From contig JAZQCY010000017.1 of the NCBI GenBank assembly GCA_045546555.1, positions 1 to 10,478 of the forward strand: 10,478 nt of DNA, given 5' to 3'. This document shows positions 1-7,214 of the stretch, in pieces. The position numbers were made by a program, and so were the translations under genes. Below the pieces are notes generated by a model that saw nothing but the letters and a program-made list of their open reading frames with translations, had not been told where the DNA came from and made no database searches. The first letter of the stretch is position 1; each line of letters opens with the position of its first letter. Source of the stretch: UMGS172 sp045546555. Lineage in GTDB: Bacteria > Bacillota > Clostridia > Oscillospirales > Acutalibacteraceae.

Positions 1-1245
1 ATCGCCGGTAAACAGCCATCCGTCGTAAAGAACCTCGTCGGTGGCCTTTTTGTCCTTGTAATAGCACTTCATAACACCGGGGCCCTTAACAGCAAGCTCT
101 CCGACATCACCCTTTTTGACCTCGTTGCGATTTTCATCAACAATTCTGGTCTGCCAGCCAAAGCCCGCTTTACCGATAGCACCGACGTGGTCTATATTTT
201 CAACACCCAAGTGGACACATCCGGGGCCTATCGACTCCGACAAGCCATAGTTGGTATCATATTCGTGATTGGGGAAAACCTCTTTCCAACGCTTTATAAG
301 CGAAGGCGGAACAGGCTGAGCACCGATATGCATCAAGCGCCATTGGTCTAGCTTATATTCAGAAAGGTCAATCTCACCACGCTCAATGGCATCCAGAATG
401 TCCTGCGCCCAAGGAACGAGCAGCCAAACGATAGAGCATTTTTCCTCTGATGCGGTACGAATGATGAGCTCGGGCGTTGTACCCTTTAAAAGAACGGCCT
501 TACCGCCGACCAAAAAGCTTCCGAACCAATGCATTTTTGCACCTGTGTGATACAAAGGCGGAATGCAAAGAAAAACATCGTCGTGGGTCTGACTGTGGTG
601 ATTCTGTTCAACACGGCAGGAGTGCATCAGGCTTTCGTGAGCATGCAAAATTGCCTTAGGGAAGCCCGTGGTGCCGCTCGAAAAGTATATGGCACCGTCA
701 TCCTCATCGGTGATCGGGATATTAGGATTGTCACTGCTGAAATTATTGATTATCTTATCGTAGCTTTCGGCAAAAACGGGACATCCGTCACCAACGTAAA
801 GCCACATTTTAACACCGGGGGTGTTATCAACTATTTCCTCAACACGGCCGATAAACTCAGGGCCGAATGCAAGATATTCGGCATCGGCTTTAGAAAGGCA
901 ATATTTTATCTCCTCGGCGGCATAGCGGAAGTTCAACGGAACGGCGACGGCACCTGCACGAAGGATACCAAAATATATCGGTAACCATTCGATGCAGTTC
1001 ATTAAAAGAATAGCAACCTTGGTTCCCTTCTTTACACCGTTGGCAATCAGAAGATTGGCAAAACGGTTGGCGGTATCGTCAAATTCCTGCCAGGTTATTT
1101 CTCTGCGGTAGTTTGAGCCTACGGGCTGTGTCAAAGCAAACTCACGCCAGGTCATCTTTTTATCGGCGCCTGGGTTTACCTCGACCAATGCGGTCTCACT
1201 GCCGTAGATTTCTGCATTTTTCTGCAGAATTTCGGTAATGGGCAT
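1..1245 (-). CDS. Acyl-CoA synthetase, AMP-binding family (3'-truncated by window edge)
   Basis: This is a class I adenylate-forming enzyme that would activate a carboxylic acid with ATP to an acyl-AMP and pass it to CoA in the cytoplasm. Translation of the minus strand from the ATG at 1245 gives 415 residues with no stop. The P-loop-like core motif YFSSGTTGFPKA is at residues 187-198, the YGLSES motif (usual form YGxTE, here with Ser for Thr) at 333-338, and GWLFTGD ends exactly at the window edge. About 100 residues, the mobile C-terminal domain with the catalytic lysine, lie outside. The start is supported by AGAAGG about 8 bases upstream. The gene has its own promoter at 1285-1313. Substrate chain length cannot be told from this part; a fatty or aromatic acid is possible. 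The family call is firm, the substrate open. Confidence 0.92.
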   Translation of the reverse strand, partial: MPITEILQKNAEIYGSETALVEVNPGADKKMTWREFALTQPVGSNYRREITWQEFDDTANRFANLLIANGVKKGTKVAILLMNCIEWLPIYFGILRAGAVAVPLNFRYAAEEIKYCLSKADAEYLAFGPEFIGRVEEIVDNTPGVKMWLYVGDGCPVFAESYDKIINNFSSDNPNIPITDEDDGAIYFSSGTTGFPKAILHAHESLMHSCRVEQNHHSQTHDDVFLCIPPLYHTGAKMHWFGSFLVGGKAVLLKGTTPELIIRTASEEKCSIVWLLVPWAQDILDAIERGEIDLSEYKLDQWRLMHIGAQPVPPSLIKRWKEVFPNHEYDTNYGLSESIGPGCVHLGVENIDHVGAIGKAGFGWQTRIVDENRNEVKKGDVGELAVKGPGVMKCYYKDKKATDEVLYDGWLFTGD

Positions 1246-1284
1246 AACTGAACCTTCTTTTTGAAAAATTGAAATATATTATAG

Positions 1285-1313
1285 ATTTTAACACGTTAAA
1301 TCGAAAAAGTCAA
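1285..1313 (-). promoter_or_regulatory. Sigma-A promoter of the acyl-CoA synthetase gene
   Basis: Reading the minus strand, TTGACT (1308-1313) and TAAAAT (1285-1290) are separated by exactly 17 bases. The start codon lies about 40 bases beyond the -10 box. Both hexamers are close to the sigma-A consensus, and the spacing is ideal. It lies between the terminator of the upstream unit and this gene, so the gene is probably transcribed from here. Confidence 0.65.
1287..1300. promoter_or_regulatory. Inverted repeat overlapping the -10 box, candidate operator
   Basis: TTTAAC and GTTAAA are exact reverse complements separated by AC. The repeat covers most of the -10 hexamer and the adjoining spacer, where a bound repressor would block polymerase. 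The arms are only 6 bp and AT-rich, so chance is possible. No regulator is encoded next to it, and I cannot assign a protein family. Confidence 0.3.
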
Positions 1314-1354
1314 CAACTCATCAACAAATTTCCGCATACTTTTATGTTTTTTTC

Positions 1355-1396
1355 AAAAAGAAAACGCCCGAAACACATTAGTGTAACGGACGTTTT
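1355..1396 (-). terminator. Intrinsic terminator of the large secreted-protein gene
   Basis: In minus-strand RNA, AAAACGUCCG (from 1396) pairs with CGGGCGUUUU (ending at 1361) with one G-U wobble. An inner ACAC/GUGU stem closes a UAAU loop. The hairpin is followed by C then UUUUU (1359-1355). It begins about 10 bases after the stop codon of the large gene, so it closes that transcript before the acyl-CoA synthetase promoter. Confidence 0.8.
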
Positions 1397-1406
1397 GAAA
1401 ATGGGA

Positions 1407-4400
1407 TTATTTAATTGTGGTTATAGCTCCTGCATTTCCGCAGATTTCACCCGCAGTGCCGCCGCTGACGGTTGCATCAACAGTACAGCCGGATATCACA
1501 ACCTTGCCGGTCGAAGGCTGAACCGTACCGATCACACCGCCAACATAGCTTCTTCCATTGATGGTACCGCTGACAGTCGTGTTGGTGATATCGGTCATAT
1601 AGGTATGCTGCAAGCGTCCGATAATTCCGCCGACACCCGAATTTGCGGTTGAACACTTTGCATTAACCGTAGCGTTTACAGCGCAGTTTTCAACAGTCAA
1701 AACGTTAAGGTCGGTCTGTCCGCCGACAAGACCGCCGAACGCTTTAAGGTTACCGCTTGTGTTTCCGCTCTCGGTATAAGTACCGTTAAATTCACAGTTT
1801 TTGAACACAACAACACTTGCAGTGTTGGAGGTTGAGCAGTAAACTCTGCCAAGGAATCCGCCGACATAGTTACCTGTGCCACCGTCAACTGTGTAAGTGA
1901 TATCGGAATAAACCTTAACAGTATCAAAAGTAACATTTGAACGGGTCGAACCAAACAGACCCATAGCACCCGAAGAGCTTGCACTGTAGTTGATTACAAT
2001 AGGTGCAGTCTTGCTGCCGAAATTGATATTACGGATAACACCCTGAACAGTTGTGCAAAGAATACCCGACTGTGACGAGGCACAAGCATGGTCAATGGCA
2101 TTGGCAAAGGTTACGGTATAGCCTTTACCGTCAAGGTAGCCCTTGAATGCCGAACCCCAATACGGAGTTGTGACGGTTTCGGTAATTGTAATATCATTTG
2201 TAAGGTAGTAATAACCCGAAAGGTTCTCCCCTATTGCTTTAAATTCTTCCTCGGTGGAAATAGCAACGGGCTCGGTCTTTAAGTAGCCGATCTCATAATA
2301 ATCAACAACATCTATCTCAACGGTTTCAGCATTGAGCATTATAGATTTGATGTTATGGCCTAAAGCAATGTTATTTTCATAAGGAACAGAATTGCCGTAG
2401 ACCGAGTTGGGGTTGCTTTCGGTGAGGTAATAGTTCATACCTGCAGCTGCAGCTGACCAAAGAACATAGTCTGCATCGACATAATTATAAAATTCGGTCA
2501 GTTCCGCTAAAGCGGTTTCACCCGAGAAGTTGGAGCAGGTTCCGTGGTGAGGAGTCTGTACGAAATCAGACTTCATTTTTGCACCAAACACATCATTAGC
2601 AAAAGTAATGGAGGTGCTGGTAGCATCGGCAGTATACATAAAGCTCTTACCCTCGGTCACAACACGGAAGATAAGCGAAGATGTATTGGACATATTCTTA
2701 TTTTCAACCGCAGGTGCAGTCTGCTCGAGAGAATAAAGCATCTCTGCGGTAAAGCCTGCGAAATTATAGACCTGACCGATATGAGCCTTATACACTTTAG
2801 TACCTCTTGTCTCGCATTCCGCAAACAAGGTTCTGAACGGCGCAAGATTGGTTTCGGGCATACCGCCGCTTGCAATCCAATTTTCATTGGGGAGGTTGGC
2901 AATTATGCTGTTCAGAGTAACATTGTATGACTCGTCGGCAAGATATTTCGGTGCAAACGACTTGAAAACATACATATGGTCACTGTGTGCATGGGTCATA
3001 ATCCATGCTGAAATGACGATATTTTCAGGGTCGGGAGCATAATATTTAAGCATGGAATAGATCTTGCCTGCGTGATCGTAAACATCGCTGTGGTTACCGC
3101 CGTCAATTATAACAAAGGTGCCGTCACAGAGACGGTAGATATATCCCAAGCCGTGATAGAAATCGGCATCAGAGTTGAGCTCGGAGCCGCTTGTGCCGAT
3201 AGTAAGTAACAACGGGTCACAAACAGCATTCTCAGGCTTAGCCGAAGATGCAGTATGGAAAACACTGAGATAATCATTTACATCGTCAACAGTTGTGTAA
3301 CCGATCGGTTCAACGGTGACCTTAACCTCTTTGTAAGCATCGATATAGGCAATATTTATAAGGTTGGTACCGTCACTGTAGATAGCACTAAAGCTTGGTG
3401 AAGAGGAAAGGATCCTCGAGTTGCCGACAATTGCAGTATAACCCTTGTCCTCAAGGCTTTTGAGGTATGCCTCATACTCAACCTTAGAGGTGTCAGTAAC
3501 CGTCATCAAGGTGGCATTATCGGTCGCATCGACATAAGAAGCAGAACCAAGGACTGTGTTGTACTCGGGAGGAGTAAGAGTCAGTTCGGAGGATGTCAAC
3601 TTGTCGGTTACGACCGCACCGGTAGGTGCGGTCGCAATTTCAGTTATATTATTGTTTACAACAGGAAGGTCGGCTTCCATCATTGCAACAACGTCATTAT
3701 AGGATTTGGCGCAAGGCTCGCCCTCAAAATATCTTACACCGTCGATAACGTAATAGAAATACGCCTCGATCTGAAGTCCACAAAGGCTTGTGGTCGAGCC
3801 TTCACGGGTAAGTCCGGTCAAAATAACCTGATAGTCGGTATAACCGTCATAGGTAAGGTCGTAGATTATATGCTCATCAGCCGACTTGTTGACAGCCTTG
3901 ATGGCAAGGTCGGAGTCAACCGAGGTACCCTTAGGAACAAGGATAAATCCTATTTCGGAGGCGCTTTCGACAATGTCGTTTGCCAAGCGACCTCTGAAGC
4001 GGATACCCGCACTCTGATAATCTGCGCCGGTTCCCTTTACCTCACGGATGGAAACCGCAACAAGACCGGGATCAACGGGGCCGTATTTTGAGGTGAGAAC
4101 GGTTCCGTTTTCAGCAGGAACTTCGGTAACACGCTTGCCGTTACCGTCATACCATCCAAGGAACTCGTTTTCATCATCGCCAAGCTGACCCTTGGGCAGT
4201 GCTGAAACAGCACCTGCCTCGGCATAGTAGGTCTTATCACCGTCAACAAAGGTGATGTAATCGGCAGGATCACCTGCAGTTGTCTTGGTGATGGTAACAC
4301 CGTAAAGGTAAGCTACGTTGGAGATAGCCTCACCCTCGGGAACGGTGATGGCAAACTGGAGATACTTGTTATTTCCAAGCGTTGCGGCATCGGGAGTGGT

Positions 4401-5774
4401 GAAGGAGCAGGTGTGCACCGTCCAAACGTTGGCGGCAGTCTCGGGAGCGTAGCTGTCAAAAACATAGCCCGAGGTGGAGCTGGTTGCTGCACCTGCAATA
4501 ATGTCAAAGCTTACGCCTGCACCCGATTCATGCTTAATGTTGTAAGAAACGGTATACTTGGTGTTAGGCTCAACGATAAAAGCATCATCGGCACCGTTTG
4601 CGGCAACATTTGCCTTACCGAAGGTGACGGTTCTGGAGGAGGTCCAGCTGTTGGCAAATTTGATGATGATGGCGCTGCTGCCGTCGGCTATGGTCACACT
4701 TCTTGAGTATATTCTGTGACTTGAGTTGGAGGCCGAAGCGATGCCGAGGATACCTTTTGCAGCGTTGTGTGAGATGTTGTTCTGCTCCGAAGTGTTGGTC
4801 AAAGCAAGATACAAGGAATCGGTCTTATCGGGAAGCTCGGTCACAAAGGGGTACTTTGCGTTGAGCACGGCGCCTGCTTCGGGGACCTCGGTCACAGCGT
4901 TACCGTTCGTATCAAACCAACCGAGGAAATCTGAACCCAAAGCACCGTTGTCACCGTCGGGCAGAGCGGTAAGAGCGTCGGGATAAGCATAATATGTCTT
5001 GCCGTTGTCGTTGAAGGTGATGACGTCTTCAGAGTCGATCTCGGTAACCTTGGAGACCTTGACGTTATCAAGCCAAAATTCCAAAGAGGTGGTTGCCTCT
5101 CTGAAAACAGCAAACGAAAGATACTTATCGTTACCCAAAGTACCGGTGGTAAACTTGCAGGTGTAGGTAGTCCATGCCTTTGATGCTGCGGTTGCATCAA
5201 TTGATGTGGAGTTTAAAACTGTATAGGTGTGAGCGTCATCGAGATCCTGCAATACGATGTTGCTTGCGTGGCTTACACCCAAAAGATTGAGTGAAAGTCC
5301 GGTACCGTTCCAGTTGATGTAATCGTACGAGATCTCATAGGTGGTATTATCCTCAAGCACATAAGCCTGATCGGTACCGCTTCCTATGTTACTGCCGGTC
5401 TTACCAAGCATAATGCCGCTCTTTTGTGTTGTGGGAGAGGCCCACTTCATAGCCAGGGTGGCGTTTGCGGCAGTGTCACGGTTGCTCTCACGGAGATACA
5501 ACTTGTTTGTGGTGCCTGCCAAACAGTTCAGCGCAGAAGCAACACCGGGGATGCTTTTTCCGTTTCCGGCCGAAGCAGCACCTGAAATATCATTTCCGCT
5601 TGCGGTCTGGAAGGTGTAAGTCTCGGTTTCTTTGGTTTCAAGACTTGTAAAAACATTTTTGTCACTAGAGATCGTTGCGGCCATGGCGCTTACTGACATC
5701 ACAACCAGGGTCGATGCGATAATAGCAACGGTGCAAAATAAACAGAGGGCCTTTTTAAAACTATTTCTGATCAT
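1407..5774 (-). CDS. Secreted multidomain protein: duplicated CBM/InlB-like modules, metallo-beta-lactamase fold, GLUG-like repeats
   Basis: The product is a 1455-residue protein; I do not know its substrate. Residues 1-32 form a Sec signal peptide (KK-rich start, hydrophobic core, AMA cleavage site). Residues about 49-312 and 315-565 are two copies of one unit: a beta-sandwich resembling carbohydrate-binding modules, then an InlB-like repeat with FLGW(F/Y)D and VTEVP. An Ig-like domain (about 568-698) and an unassigned linker domain follow. A metallo-beta-lactamase fold lies at about 856-1165, with IIDGGN, HAHSDH at 928-933, D1050 in TADAT, and PHHG with H1076-H1077, so the metal ligands look complete and most like the ComEC-type branch. 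Residues 1170-1455 hold about five GG(F/L/I/V)(I/L/V)G motifs typical of GLUG-like beta-helices. No sortase, dockerin or S-layer signal is seen. An in-frame ATG at 5813 exists, but 5774 has AGAAAGGA upstream and gives the cleaner signal peptide. The gene appears monocistronic. Confidence 0.88.
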   Translation of the reverse strand: MIRNSFKKALCLFCTVAIIASTLVVMSVSAMAATISSDKNVFTSLETKETETYTFQTASGNDISGAASAGNGKSIPGVASALNCLAGTTNKLYLRESNRDTAANATLAMKWASPTTQKSGIMLGKTGSNIGSGTDQAYVLEDNTTYEISYDYINWNGTGLSLNLLGVSHASNIVLQDLDDAHTYTVLNSTSIDATAASKAWTTYTCKFTTGTLGNDKYLSFAVFREATTSLEFWLDNVKVSKVTEIDSEDVITFNDNGKTYYAYPDALTALPDGDNGALGSDFLGWFDTNGNAVTEVPEAGAVLNAKYPFVTELPDKTDSLYLALTNTSEQNNISHNAAKGILGIASASNSSHRIYSRSVTIADGSSAIIIKFANSWTSSRTVTFGKANVAANGADDAFIVEPNTKYTVSYNIKHESGAGVSFDIIAGAATSSTSGYVFDSYAPETAANVWTVHTCSFTTPDAATLGNNKYLQFAITVPEGEAISNVAYLYGVTITKTTAGDPADYITFVDGDKTYYAEAGAVSALPKGQLGDDENEFLGWYDGNGKRVTEVPAENGTVLTSKYGPVDPGLVAVSIREVKGTGADYQSAGIRFRGRLANDIVESASEIGFILVPKGTSVDSDLAIKAVNKSADEHIIYDLTYDGYTDYQVILTGLTREGSTTSLCGLQIEAYFYYVIDGVRYFEGEPCAKSYNDVVAMMEADLPVVNNNITEIATAPTGAVVTDKLTSSELTLTPPEYNTVLGSASYVDATDNATLMTVTDTSKVEYEAYLKSLEDKGYTAIVGNSRILSSSPSFSAIYSDGTNLINIAYIDAYKEVKVTVEPIGYTTVDDVNDYLSVFHTASSAKPENAVCDPLLLTIGTSGSELNSDADFYHGLGYIYRLCDGTFVIIDGGNHSDVYDHAGKIYSMLKYYAPDPENIVISAWIMTHAHSDHMYVFKSFAPKYLADESYNVTLNSIIANLPNENWIASGGMPETNLAPFRTLFAECETRGTKVYKAHIGQVYNFAGFTAEMLYSLEQTAPAVENKNMSNTSSLIFRVVTEGKSFMYTADATSTSITFANDVFGAKMKSDFVQTPHHGTCSNFSGETALAELTEFYNYVDADYVLWSAAAAGMNYYLTESNPNSVYGNSVPYENNIALGHNIKSIMLNAETVEIDVVDYYEIGYLKTEPVAISTEEEFKAIGENLSGYYYLTNDITITETVTTPYWGSAFKGYLDGKGYTVTFANAIDHACASSQSGILCTTVQGVIRNINFGSKTAPIVINYSASSSGAMGLFGSTRSNVTFDTVKVYSDITYTVDGGTGNYVGGFLGRVYCSTSNTASVVVFKNCEFNGTYTESGNTSGNLKAFGGLVGGQTDLNVLTVENCAVNATVNAKCSTANSGVGGIIGRLQHTYMTDITNTTVSGTINGRSYVGGVIGTVQPSTGKVVISGCTVDATVSGGTAGEICGNAGAITTIK
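3611..3634. repeat. GC-rich perfect hairpin inside the coding sequence
   Basis: CGACCGCACC, a GGTA loop, then GGTGCGGTCG form a perfect 10-bp stem. It falls at about residues 714-721 of the secreted protein (peptide ATAPTGAVV), in the linker between the Ig-like domain and the next one. It is the strongest short palindrome I noticed in this gene. It could be an inserted palindromic element tolerated in a linker, or a chance structure. Confidence 0.5.
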
Positions 5775-5851
5775 TTTCAAAAAATCCTTTCTGAAATATT
5801 TTTTGGGAAACAACTGCTTAGTCCATAAACAGTTATTCCTAAATCAATATA

Positions 5852-5880
5852 ATTATACAAACTCCCCCGTTTGTTTTCAA
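5852..5880 (-). promoter_or_regulatory. Sigma-A promoter of the secreted-protein gene, with palindromic spacer
   Basis: On the minus strand TTGAAA (5875-5880) and a perfect TATAAT (5852-5857) are 17 bases apart. The spacer itself contains the inverted repeat CAAAC-GGGGGA-GTTTG (5858-5873), which almost fills the space between the two boxes. That placement suits a repressor or a spacer-binding activator. The expected leader is about 70 bases to the ATG at 5774. Confidence 0.7.
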
Positions 5881-5881
5881 T

Positions 5882-5923
5882 AGACGAATCTGCCGACTAC
5901 ATGGACAAATCTGCCGCAGGATT
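5882..5923. repeat. Two tandem 21-base repeat units
   Basis: Two adjacent 21-base units share GAC(G/A)AATCTGCCG. The first spans 5882-5902, the second 5903-5923, and they diverge in their last third. They sit immediately upstream of the -35 box of the secreted-protein promoter, so they could be tandem activator sites. They could equally be a fragment of a decayed repeat. On the minus strand an open frame reads GRFVHVVGRFVY, which I consider non-coding. Confidence 0.35.
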
Positions 5924-6019
5924 CGATTGCTATTTGAACCATTATGAAGATTGTTTTGTATTTATGGATTGATTGATTTTCAACTGAATGCAGCTTAACG
6001 GAAGCCGCAAAACAGAGGT

Positions 6020-6504
6020 TAGGGTAACGAGAGTCGAACCCGTTACGCCTTAAAATCAATAATTTTTCACCTTGTCTTGCCTCATCGCTTGTAATACGTC
6101 AGTATAATGATTGTAGACGGTGCAAGGGCATTGCGTTCCCACAAAAAGCTGATATATCAGCTTTTAAACAATCAAATTTATTGAAATTTGATTGTTTTCT
6201 ACATCATTGCAATGGTCGTTGTCAAATTTACTTTGAAAATTTGTTACCAAATCGAAGATTTGGTGTTGCAATAGCAATTTTATTGCTATTGCAACGTTCA
6301 ACTACCATTATTACTGCGCTCTTCGTCTTCGCCCTTTTAAAAAAATTCTTTGATTTTAAGGTCGAAGAGTTTATCTCGTACGCTTTTTTTCGAAAAGCGA
6401 AGCGTGAAATTCGCAGTAAGGCTTTCGCCTTACAAGAATAAGCGCAAGAAAGGCGGGAAAAAGCGGCGAGAGAAACCGCAATGTGTTCAACTCTCGTTAC
6501 CCTA
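6020..6504. mobile_element. Non-autonomous (MITE-like) element with 20-bp inverted termini
   Basis: TAGGGTAACGAGAGTCGAAC at 6020-6039 recurs as its reverse complement at 6485-6504 with one mismatch. Both ends begin with TA, as expected for elements that duplicate a TA target (Tc1/mariner and IS630 families). The 485-bp interior has no credible gene. Its middle is AT-rich and packed with short hairpins (annotated separately). No transposase that would move it is in the window. The left terminus also folds on itself (GTAACG ... CGTTAC, 6024-6046). What the TA rule and mobility mean here is inference from family knowledge. The inverted ends themselves are seen directly. Confidence 0.5.
6144..6433. 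repeat. Array of about eight consecutive, unrelated hairpins
   Basis: Reading the plus strand, self-complementary units follow one another. 6144-6165 has an 11-base arm AAAAGCTGATA, perfect. 6167-6196 has a 13-bp stem and 4-base loop. 6205-6214 is CATTGCAATG. 6223-6243 pairs CAAATTT with AAATTTG. 6246-6264 has an 8-bp stem and GAA loop. 6265-6295 has a 14-bp stem and TTT loop. 6381-6399 pairs CGCTTTT with AAAAGCG. 6416-6433 pairs GTAAGGC with GCCTTAC. In addition CTCTTCG (6319-6325) pairs with CGAAGAG (6363-6369), and TTACTGCG (6311-6318) with CGCAGTAA (6412-6419), enclosing the right-hand part. The stems differ in sequence, so this is not a simple repeat. All lie inside the inverted-terminus element. 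An elaborate non-coding RNA or a palindrome-accumulating element are both possible. Confidence 0.6.
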
Positions 6505-6573
6505 TGTTTCGATACCAAAGGCTGAACTAAACAGGCTCAAAGCACAGACACTTGCAAGCGTAGAAGATGAAAT

Positions 6574-6643
6574 GTAGGGAACGGATTTATCCGTTCCGAA
6601 AACCAGAACAAGACTTTGCGGAAAGCATAAATGCTTTCCCTAC
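6574..6643. repeat. Inverted pair of REP-like elements (BIME-like) at the 3' end of the folT-type gene
   Basis: The first copy (6574-6598, plus) is GTAG followed by stem GGAACGGA, loop TTTA, stem TCCGTTCC and a final G. The second (6619-6643, minus) is GTAG, stem GGAAAGCA, loop TTTA, stem TGCTTTCC, G. The foot, loop and length (25 bases) are the same. The stem bases that differ (CGG versus AGC) change on both sides so that pairing is kept. A GTAG foot before a hairpin, arranged in inverted pairs, is the known layout of REP sequences served by RAYT transposases. The pair begins one base after the stop codon of the transporter gene, so it could also protect or end that transcript, though no U-run follows. 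Confidence 0.75.
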
Positions 6644-6644
6644 A

Positions 6645-7172
6645 CTATCCTTTCAACCTTTTCGGCAGGTCGGCGGTCTTGATTATGAGGATCAGCATGA
6701 CCGTTTCGACAAAAATCATAATGGCCGTCTGCAACATTCTCCAATAAATAGTTGGGAAAATCGGCATACCGTACTGCCAATGCAACGCAAGCGTGTTAAG
6801 GCAAAGGCCACCCACGATCTGTGTCAGCAGTACCGACAAAACGATCTTAAACACACTTTTTGTGTTGTGCAGCAGTAGTCCGAAGCAGGCACCGCACAGC
6901 ACGTTGACCGCTAAAATAATCGGTGAAAATCCAAGCCCCGAAACCAAAGCCTGCATAAAATCGGCAATAAATGCCACCAAAGCGCCTGCCCACCAGCCAT
7001 ACATACTGCCGGCCAGCGCCACCGCCAGAAAAACGGGCGAAAGCTTGATAAATTCGCCCACCCTCACCGTAAGACCCATCGGGAAAACGCCCGAGGAAAT
7101 AACGGCAACGGCCGACAGAATGCCAAGGATAGCGACCATACGTGTGTACTGTGTGTTGTTTTGTTTTTGCAT
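6645..7172 (-). CDS. folT: Folate-type ECF transporter S component (FolT-like)
   Basis: This 175-residue membrane protein would be the substrate-binding S component of an energy-coupling factor importer, capturing folate and handing it to the shared EcfA-EcfA'-EcfT module encoded elsewhere. It is hydrophobic throughout, with about six membrane segments, and the length fits the family (about 170-190). Recognisable stretches are the N-terminal VRVGEFIKLSPVFLAVA, with the glycine-rich segment after it, and a short basic tail. The ATG at 7172 follows TAGGAGG with a 7-base gap. The folate specificity rests mainly on the tetrahydrofolate riboswitch immediately upstream, which is the usual genetic partner of folT in Clostridia. 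The gene stands alone, divergent from the transposase gene. Confidence 0.85.
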   Translation of the reverse strand: MQKQNNTQYTRMVAILGILSAVAVISSGVFPMGLTVRVGEFIKLSPVFLAVALAGSMYGWWAGALVAFIADFMQALVSGLGFSPIILAVNVLCGACFGLLLHNTKSVFKIVLSVLLTQIVGGLCLNTLALHWQYGMPIFPTIYWRMLQTAIMIFVETVMLILIIKTADLPKRLKG

Positions 7173-7180
7173 AAATAAAA

Positions 7181-7214
7181 CCTCCTATTACATCGTCGTT
7201 GAAATAATAAGAGG
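7181..7214 (-). promoter_or_regulatory. Shine-Dalgarno sequestering helix of the folT leader
   Basis: In minus-strand RNA, CCUCUUAUUA (7214-7205) can pair over 10 bases, with one G-U wobble, with UAAUAGGAGG (7190-7181), which contains the ribosome site of folT. A competing 8-bp pairing exists: UAGUAAGA (7246-7239), directly after the aptamer, with UCUUAUUA in the same anti-Shine-Dalgarno strand. These two exclusive pairings form a plausible translational expression platform. The pairings are read from sequence; the switching direction (off with ligand) is inferred from known THF riboswitches. Confidence 0.65.

Noticed and set aside
529..984. 151-residue plus-strand open frame opposite the acyl-CoA synthetase
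   Set aside because: The minus strand carries clear adenylation-domain motifs over the whole stretch, so this is an antisense shadow.
6020..6110. tRNA gene on the minus strand, because of a T-arm-like hairpin and a 7-base loop UUAUUGA in a UUUU/AAAA stem
   Set aside because: No matching acceptor strand and no D-arm can be found at the right distance.
6060..6120. Promoter with TATAAT near 6103 on the plus strand
   Set aside because: The best -35 candidate TTGCCT is 20 bases away and no gene follows.
6144..6433. CRISPR array
   Set aside because: The palindromic units differ in sequence and spacing; there is no repeated direct unit with regular spacers and no cas gene.
6228..6518. 96-residue minus-strand open frame across the hairpin-rich element
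   Set aside because: It runs through several perfect palindromes and the right inverted terminus, has no recognisable domain and no good ribosome site, so it is most likely a chance frame.
6505..6577. Plus-strand frame ending in PKAELNRLKAQTLASVEDEM, which reads like the C-terminus of a real protein cut by the element
   Set aside because: Only about 24 residues, no upstream half was found on the other side of the element (5881-6019), and the stop codon is part of the GTAG foot of a REP. A gene remnant is possible but I cannot support it.
6574..6643. Rho-independent terminator of folT
   Set aside because: Two strong hairpins are present, but no run of U follows either in the direction of folT transcription, so they are called REP elements instead.
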